A stretch of DNA of 64,000 nt from Cercis canadensis (Eukaryota; Streptophyta; Magnoliopsida; Fabales; Fabaceae). The notes under the pieces are model-generated. The model had not been told where the DNA came from. It saw nothing but the letters and a program-made list of their open reading frames with translations, and did not search any database. Numbering within the stretch: position 1 is the first letter of the stretch; the number at the start of each line of letters is the position of its first letter. Made by a program: the position numbers and the translations under genes. The stretch covers positions 1 to 64,000 of the forward strand of contig QAOA01008705.1 of the NCBI GenBank assembly GCA_003255065.1, given 5' to 3'. Positions 57,440 to 64,000 of the stretch are shown here, one piece after another.

Positions 57440-58702
57440 AAAGGTTATGGATGTCTTAGGGTCTTTCCCAGCTGATTTATATTAAGTTTGGTGTCATTTT
57501 CTTAGCAATGTTTTTATATTTGATGTCTTTGTCTTTGAATTTGCATAATAATTGTCCTGATCTTAGTGTTTTCTTTTTTTCATATGAATGATCTTAAAGT
57601 TTTATGCTTATTTTTAAAATTTCAGCATAGCTATTCATTGCTGTTTAACATTTGATTATATTTGAATTTTTCAATTAGCTAGTTTGATTATTCTTTTAAG
57701 GATTGATTTTATAATATTTTCTTTCTGTGATAAACAATTCATTAAGCTTATCTTAATGATGATTTAGTTGAATTGATAGTTTTAAATGATTAACTTATAT
57801 AAAAATGATTAAAAAAGTAATTAAATTTGAAAAATTATTAATAATCATTTGTGACCCTTTATTTATGCCTTTTGCGATTTTGTATGAATTTTTTTTTTAA
57901 ATATAAAATTAACTTACATTGAAATGTATAATAAGTTTATGATTATTGATGTATTAATTTTGGTATGTTGAAAAAATATGAAATTTTAGCTGCTTACATA
58001 AATATTTTTACTTTTCACCCTGCGCTAGAGTAACATATAAAAACTCAAATAATAAATTACTATGATTATGCAATCTATATTAGGGGTGTTCATAACCGGG
58101 AAACCCGCATGAAACCGACCAAATAGAAGCAAATCAGACGGTTTTAGTTGCGGACCAAGCGAGATCATATGGATGAAATTGAATAAACTGGTTTAAGCCA
58201 ATCAATTCAATTTTAACTCAGAAAAACCGACAGAAATCGAACCCGGCCGAATTTAATCCCATTTATGAAAACGATGACGTTTTGAAAACCCCTTCTCGAT
58301 ACTTACAAGTTCCAAGGCCTCTAATATGGTTTCACAATTTCCAATATGAGGCAAAATAGAAACTAGACAGAGGCCATTGTTTTCTTGATTGCCCAGCTAT
58401 GGATTCAAGGCTTCCAACCTCTAGGTTCTTTGTTTCTCATGTTGTCGATCAATGGGTCCTTGCTCCAGGCCATGGATTAACGCCAACGACGCTCATATGT
58501 GCTAGCGAGTAGCAACAATGGCACCATTGCCATTAATGCTAATGATGGAAGTTAAAGCCCAAGTACGTTTCATTTCTTGTCTGAATCATTATTTTTGGCG
58601 TGCATTCTTGGATTTTCTTCCATTTTTCTATTAATTTGTTGTGGGTTTGCTGTTTGTGATATGTTAATTTGGTTATAATTCAAAAAATTTGTTTAGGTAT
58701 TT
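57440..58702. other. 3' flank of the MADS gene and spacer
   Basis: AT-rich 3' flank. 58085-58310 contains GAAACCGACC / CCCGGCCGAATT motifs of a low-copy-looking sequence, and 58.4-58.56 kb is GC-richer, but no ORF was recognised. Confidence 0.4.
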
Positions 58703-58961
58703 TTTTGTTTTGGGTTTTTGGATTTCCTTCATGATTTTTGAATTTGTATGGGTTTGTTATTCCGCTCAAAACTTTGTCGGTTTTCAATTTGGTGTGGTCG
58801 GTGTCAAGTGGGAAAATTCTCAACCCGATGATCATCAGTCGGGTGAGATAGTTCCTCAAATCCAACCGATGAACACCCCTAATCTATATCAATGTCAACA
58901 GCTATAGAAACAAGGAAAATGCATCAAATTGGAAAGTCTCATGATCAAGGATATAAAGGCT

Positions 58962-59142
58962 CATTTAATTTGGTACATGAAATAAAAGTCATAGAATTGG
59001 AATGGGAACGGAATGAGCTAGAATTAAATGATCATTTCCATTCCATAGTTTGGTAATTTTATGAAATTAAAATAAATCTTGAAAGACATAAATATGCCTT
59101 ACTTAAAATACGATTTTGTGAGTGTTAGATAAATTATATTTA
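58962..59142. mobile_element. Left part of an older MITE split by the MULE (copy A)
   Basis: GCTCATTTAATTTGGTACATG with TTGGAATGGGAACGGAATGAG and CATTTCCATTCCATAGTTTGG, typical terminal sequence of TTTGGTA/CCATTCC MITEs. The right part is at about 63510-63650 (CACCATTCCATGCCATATTT, GCCCATTCCATGGAATAGAG). The MULE lies between. Also present in copy B at 61391-61569. Confidence 0.5.
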
Positions 59143-59445
59143 GAGTAAACCTACACTTGAGTCCTCGAAAGATTCGAGTTTCAACAAAATCATCCTTCAA
59201 AGATACATAACTGCAAAATGGTCATTTAAAGATTGCACATCCATAACAAAATAGTCTTCCGTTAGTCAGGTTTGTTAACAGGTGACGAAATTGCTGACGT
59301 GTCACCGTTAACTGCTTGTGTGGCACGTTAGGGACTTACATGACATTTTAAATTGCCATGTGGCATATGACGTGGATTAATTAAAAAAAAAAGGAAAATG
59401 CACTTATGGTCCATGCGGTGTCATTTCTTTATTTCTGATTTTCTC
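59143..59445 (+). repeat. MULE left TIR, copy A
   Basis: Same TIR as 61570-61874, within duplication copy A. Confidence 0.8.
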
Positions 59446-60033
59446 TTCTTCCCTTTCTCTGAAGTGCAAGTGCTAGGTAAAAGCCCTAACCCCCTTCCTC
59501 CCTAATGCTCGCCGATACCTCTCTTCTGTTTGTCATGGGTTATTTTGAATCAAATTAATAGTGTTCCCAACATCCCATTCAAAAATCTTCCTTGTGTTGG
59601 ATCTTGTGCTGACCATTGTTGGGATCTGCGTGATTTTCCTCTTTTCTTTGGGGATTGTTTTGTATTATGTCTTGAACGAATATGCCATCACCAACCTCGC
59701 TGTTGCTAGCTGGCCCTCCATTCAAGGTTTTTCTGTTTTAGCTCTTTCTGGGTTTTACAAGGGAATCCTTAAGCAAACAGTATACTTCTCAATGAAACAA
59801 AAGCAATAGCTAAGTAAGCAAATGGGGGAAAGCTACTGCATTTTTTGCTTAGTAGAAGCTATTGATTTTGTTAACCCCTTTCCTTTCTTCCCTGGCTGGA
59901 TGCATTTTTATGTATGGATATGGTTTTTTTTTTTTATGCATATGGTTATTCTATACCTATCTTTTTGTTTCTTCTCTCTTTCTCTCTCTCTCTCTCTCTC
60001 ATGTCTGAAATTTTTTTTCTTGCTTTTTAATAA

Positions 60034-60432
60034 GAGTAAAACCCTTTTTTAGTCCTTGAAAAATGCAACCACTGACAAAATCGTCCTCCAAAAATTTTTG
60101 GTGACAAATTAGTCCTTAAATTATTATTTCGTTGACAAATTAGTCCTTAAATTATTATTTCGCTGACAAATTAGTCCTTTAGTAGGCAAAATCAGTGAAA
60201 AGAAAATGATGACTTGAATGAGAAAAAGATGGCTTAAACATAGCTAGGTAAGATCAGTGAAAGAATTTTAAGAAATAGGTCTGTAGGAGTCCAGAACTTT
60301 TATCATTAAAGTACCAGAGGACTAATTTGTCAGACAGAATAATAATTCAATGACCAATTTGTCATTGAAAATTTTTGGAGGACGAATTTGTCAGTAGCTA
60401 CATTTTTCAAGGACTAAAAAAGGGTTTTACTC
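60034..60432. mobile_element. MITE with 9-bp target duplication, copy A
   Basis: Ends GAGTAAAACCCTTTTTTAG and CTAAAAAAGGGTTTTACTC are inverted repeats that extend inward imperfectly for over 100 bp (CCTTGAAAAATG; CCTCCAAAAATTTT). Flanked by TTTTAATAA at 60025-60033 and 60433-60441. A 31-bp unit (CTGACAAATTAGTCCTTAAATT...) is tandemly repeated in the left TIR here but not in copy B. Confidence 0.88.
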
Positions 60433-60582
60433 TTTTAATAATGTATACCAATTTGGTTGGTTTACTTTCAACAGGAACACACACCGATCGTCTTCACCAA
60501 ACTGAGCAACTAGAGAAGTTCCACTAGTTGGATATAGTTTCACCAAAGACTCCAGCATCTAGCCTCTTTTGGTATGGAGAAC

Positions 60583-61129
60583 NNNNNNNNNNNNNNNNNN
60601 NNNNNNNNNNNNNNNNNNNNNNNNNNNNNNNNNNNNNNNNNNNNNNNNNNNNNNNNNNNNNNNNNNNNNNNNNNNNNNNNNNNNNNNNNNNNNNNNNNNN
60701 NNNNNNNNNNNNNNNNNNNNNNNNNNNNNNNNNNNNNNNNNNNNNNNNNNNNNNNNNNNNNNNNNNNNNNNNNNNNNNNNNNNNNNNNNNNNNNNNNNNN
60801 NNNNNNNNNNNNNNNNNNNNNNNNNNNNNNNNNNNNNNNNNNNNNNNNNNNNNNNNNNNNNNNNNNNNNNNNNNNNNNNNNNNNNNNNNNNNNNNNNNNN
60901 NNNNNNNNNNNNNNNNNNNNNNNNNNNNNNNNNNNNNNNNNNNNNNNNNNNNNNNNNNNNNNNNNNNNNNNNNNNNNNNNNNNNNNNNNNNNNNNNNNNN
61001 NNNNNNNNNNNNNNNNNNNNNNNNNNNNNNNNNNNNNNNNNNNNNNNNNNNNNNNNNNNNNNNNNNNNNNNNNNNNNNNNNNNNNNNNNNNNNNNNNNNN
61101 NNNNNNNNNNNNNNNNNNNNNNNNNNNNN
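60583..61129. other. Assembly gap, 547 N
   Basis: Run of N. Any ORF spanning it is meaningless. Confidence 0.99.
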
Positions 61130-61989
61130 TTTTGTTTTGGGTTTTTGGATTTCCTTCATGATTTTTGAATTTGTATGGGTTTGTTATTCCGCTCAAAACT
61201 TTGTCGGTTTTCAATTTGGTGTGGTCGGTGTCAAGTGGGAAAATTCTCAACCCGATGATCATCAGTCGGGTGAGATAGTTCCTCAAATCCAACCGATGAA
61301 CACCCCTAATCTATATCAATGTCAACAGCTATAGAAACAAGGAAAATGCATCAAATTGGAAAGTCTCATGATCAAGGATATAAAGGCTCATTTAATTTGG
61401 TACATGAAATAAAAGTCATAGAATTGGAATGGGAACGGAATGAGCTAGAATTAAATGATCATTTCCATTCCATAGTTTGGTAATTTTATGAAATTAAAAT
61501 AAATCTTGAAAGACATAAATATGCCTTACTTAAAATACGATTTTGTGAGTGTTAGATAAATTATATTTAGAGTAAACCTACACTTGAGTCCTCGAAAGAT
61601 TCGAGTTTCAACAAAATCATCCTTCAAAGATACAGAACTACAAAATGGTCCTTTAAAGATTGCACTTCCATAACAAAATAGTCTTCCATTAGTCAGGTTT
61701 GTTAACAGGTGACGGAATTGCTGACGTGTCACCGTTAACTGCTTGTGTGGCACGTTAGGGACTTACATGACATTTTAAATTTCCATGTGGCATATGACGT
61801 AGATTAATTAAAAAAAAAAAAGGAAAATGCAGTTATGGTCCATGCGGTGTCGTTTCTTTATTTCTGATTTTCTCTTCTTCCCTTTCTCTGAAGTGCAAGT
61901 GCTGGGTAAAAGCCCTAACCCCCTTCCTCCCTAATGCTCGCCGATACCTCTCTTCTGTTTGTCATGGGTTATTTTGAATCAAATTAATA

Positions 61990-62238
61990 GTGTTCCCAAC
62001 ATCCCATTCAAAAATCTTCCTTGTGTTGGATCTTGTGCTGACCATTGTTGGGATCTACGTGATTTTCCTCTTTTCTTTGGGGATTGTTTTGTATTATGTC
62101 TTGAACGAACATGCCATCACCAACCTCGCTGTTGCTAGCTGGCCCTCCATTCAAGGTTTTTCTGTTTTAGCTCTTTCTGGGTTTTACAAGGGAATCCTTA
62201 AGCAAACAGTATACTTCTCAATGAAACAAAAGCAATAG
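61990..62238 (+). CDS. Short ORF inside the MULE, unknown (82 residues)
   Basis: I do not recognise it. MFPTSHSKIFLVLDLVLTIV starts a hydrophobic N-terminal half with about one or two possible membrane helices, followed by NLAVASWPSIQGFSVLALSG and a basic end. The same ORF stays open in copy A (59561-59809) with only two residue changes (Cys/Tyr and Tyr/His). It could be a captured gene fragment; it could equally be an ORF by chance, as no start context or splice sites support it. Confidence 0.3.
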   Translation: MFPTSHSKIFLVLDLVLTIVGIYVIFLFSLGIVLYYVLNEHAITNLAVASWPSIQGFSVLALSGFYKGILKQTVYFSMKQKQ

Positions 62239-62462
62239 CTAAGTAAGCAAATGGGGGAAAGCTACTTCATTTTTTGCTTAGTAGAAGCTATTGATTTTGT
62301 TAACCCCCTTTCTTTTCTTCCCTGGCTGGATGCATTTTTATGTATGGATATGGTTTTTTTTTTTTTTAATGCATATGGTTATTCTATACCTCTCTTTTTG
62401 TTTCTTCTCTCTTTCTCTCTCTCTCTCATGTCTGAAAATTTTTTTTTCTTGCTTTTTAATAA

Positions 62463-62830
62463 GAGTAAAACCCTTTTTTAGTCCTTGAAAAATGCAACCA
62501 CTGACAAATTCGTCCTCCAAAAATTTTTGGTGACAAATTAGTCCTTAAATTATTATTTCGCTGACAAATTAGTCCTTTAGTAGGCAAAATCAGTGAAAAG
62601 AAAAGGATGACTTGAATGAAAAAAAGATGGCTTAAACATAGCTAGGTAAGATCAGTGAAAGAATTTTAGGAAATGGGTCTGTAGGAGTCCAGAACTTTTA
62701 TCATTAAAGTACCAGAAGACTAATTTGTCAGACAGAATAATAATTCAATGACCAATTTGTCATTGAAAATTTTTGGAGGACGAATTTGTCAGTAGCTGCA
62801 TTTTTCAAGGACTAAAAAAGGGTTTTACTC
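62463..62830. mobile_element. MITE with 9-bp target duplication, copy B
   Basis: Same element as 60034-60432, flanked by TTTTAATAA at 62454-62462 and 62831-62839. 31 bp shorter because the left TIR lacks the tandem unit. Confidence 0.88.
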
Positions 62831-63485
62831 TTTTAATAATGTATACCAATTTGGTTGGTTTACTTTCAATAGGAACACACACCGATCGTCTTCACCAAAC
62901 TGAGCAACTAGAGAAGTTCCACTAGTTGGATATAGTTTCACCAAAGACTCCAGCATCTAGCCTCTTTTGGTATGGAGAACGCTTTCTACTAGCCAATGGT
63001 TATTTTTTGTGTTCGTTTTCGTCGAGGAACATCACTCAAAGACCATGGAACATCCTTTACTGGCTTGGTATTCTTTCTCTTACGAACATAGACAGACTTT
63101 GCTTTATTGCCTGAGTGGACATCTGCCTTTTACCCACCACTTCAGAGAAAGGAAGGAAGATGATGCTTGAGAAAATCAGAAATAAAAAAATGACACCACA
63201 TGGACTATAACGTATGAAGTGTGCATTTTCCTTTTTTTTTTAAAAAAATTAATCCACATCATATGCCACATGGCAATTTAAAACGTCATGCAAGTCTCTA
63301 ACGTGCCACACAAGCAATTAACAGTAACACGTCAGTAATTCCGTCACTTGTTAACAGACCTGACTAACGGAGGATTATTTTGTTATGGATGTGCAATCTT
63401 TGAAGGACAATTTTTTAGTTATGTATCTTTGAAGGACAATTTGTTGAAACTTGAATCTTTCGATGACTCAAATGTAGGTTTATTC

Positions 63486-64000
63486 ATATTAATTTAGGTC
63501 ATTTTATAAAATTAATGAGAATATGTTGCAAAAAGAATGCATTAATTGTATTCATGATTCTCACTTCTATGGGATCAAGCTTGGAAAGGGATCACCATTC
63601 CATGCCATATTTTGCTACCAAACATAGGAGTGCCCATTCCATGGAATAGAGCATTGAATGAAATCATCATACTGTGTATTGAATGTACAACAGTGGCATA
63701 AAGATATGGTGATGAAGGAGTTAGACTCTCAAGAGGCAAATGAGGTGCTTAATGCAAAAATAACACCGCCCTAGTCAAGGGGTCATCACCCTACTTCATA
63801 AGCCTCACCACTCGCTGGCAAGCACTCCTTGTTATTTTGTACAACAGTTTTCCCCTCATCAATGTTTATTTTCTTCTCTTTTGTAGTTTGGTACATTGAA
63901 GAAGAATTTGATGCCAATATTTCAAACTTTGTAAAGAAAAGTAACTTTGATTTTCAATATGCTTCATTCCTTGAGCTATTAATTAAGGCAAAGAGCAAAT
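63486..64000. other. Right part of the split MITE, then spacer to the window edge
   Basis: 63510-63650 carries the matching MITE arm. After that no gene is seen up to the edge of the window. Confidence 0.4.

Larger units (their letters stand above)
58703..60582 (+). repeat. Large direct duplication, copy A, ending at the N gap
   Basis: Near-identical to 61130-62980 with scattered substitutions and small indels. Copy A ends exactly where the N run starts; copy B starts exactly where it ends. Copy A lacks the right end of the MULE that copy B has. Confidence 0.9.
61130..62980 (+). repeat. Large direct duplication, copy B, starting at the N gap
   Basis: Partner of 58703-60582. It continues past 62980 into unique sequence that completes the MULE. 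Confidence 0.9.
61570..63485. mobile_element. MULE with TIRs of about 310 bp (possible Pack-MULE)
   Basis: Left TIR 61570-61874 and right TIR 63169-63485 are long inverted repeats: GAGTAAACCTACACTTGAG at the left and GAATAAACCTACATTTGAG reversed at the right, both running inward through GTTAGTCAGGT, CTTGTGTGGCACGTTAG, CATGTGGCATATGA and TTTCTGATTTTCTC. No transposase is present. The interior holds a short ORF (61990-62238), a UTR-like CCCTAACCCCCTTCCTCCC and a nested MITE. Copy A repeats the left part (59143-60582). No perfect 9-bp target duplication was found. Confidence 0.8.

Noticed and set aside
58689..58907. Plus-strand 72-codon ORF (also in copy B) as a membrane protein
   Set aside because: Hydrophobic because of T-rich DNA; no family match, and it occurs in a duplicated region near the gap.
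60524..61334. Long ORFs on both strands across the gap
   Set aside because: They consist almost entirely of the 547-N run and have no real sequence.

Overview
This window is nuclear DNA of a eudicot plant. It is AT-rich, its genes carry introns, and it holds plant-specific families: a GATA zinc-finger factor, a CC-NB-ARC-LRR resistance gene of the At4g27190 type, a type I MADS-box gene, an NDUFAF6-like protein, Ty1/Copia elements primed by initiator Met-tRNA, PIF/Harbinger, MULE and Helitron elements, tRNA-derived SINEs and a plastid ycf2 fragment. The species cannot be named from the sequence.

Layout: 1-8.5 kb holds a GATA gene torn in two. Exon 2 is on the minus strand (1414-2001) and exon 1 on the plus strand (5372-5527). 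The halves of one Copia element (Copia-1) lie between and beside them in opposite orientations. The two LTRs are both 405 bp and are flanked by reverse-complementary target-site duplications (CTTCA/TGAAG), so an inversion within or beside an intronic Copia insertion split the gene. 7.7-12.3 kb is an LRR remnant interrupted by a second, internally deleted Copia-2. 12.8-28.9 kb is a large minus-strand CC-NB-ARC-LRR pseudogene with several LRR exons, stops and frameshifts, interrupted by a 3.8-kb non-autonomous Harbinger-like element and a 334-bp solo LTR. 28.9-30.7 kb holds more Copia debris, which has removed the start of the resistance gene.

30.7-36.2 kb carries two diverged copies of a non-coding segment. 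One has gained a plastid ycf2 fragment and the other a MULE-like element, so each copy acts as an empty site for the other. 37.2-42 kb is mostly non-coding. 42.3-45.4 kb is an apparently intact NDUFAF6-like gene (minus). 47.1-52.1 kb is a decayed PIF/Harbinger element with transposase and Myb/SANT genes. 52.8-53.9 kb is a Helitron remnant. 56.7-57.4 kb is an intact AGL80-like MADS gene with a TATA box. 58.7-63.7 kb is a MULE with TIRs of about 310 bp, carrying a short unknown ORF and a nested MITE, and set inside an older MITE.

Assembly caution: four of the six isolated N bases, and the 547-N gap, are flanked by near-identical sequence on both sides. These look like unmerged overlaps or haplotypes rather than real tandem duplications. 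The only coding regions I regard as plausibly functional are the NDUFAF6-like gene and the MADS gene. I found no new multi-gene system; the most informative structures are the inverted GATA/Copia locus and the filled/empty insertion sites.
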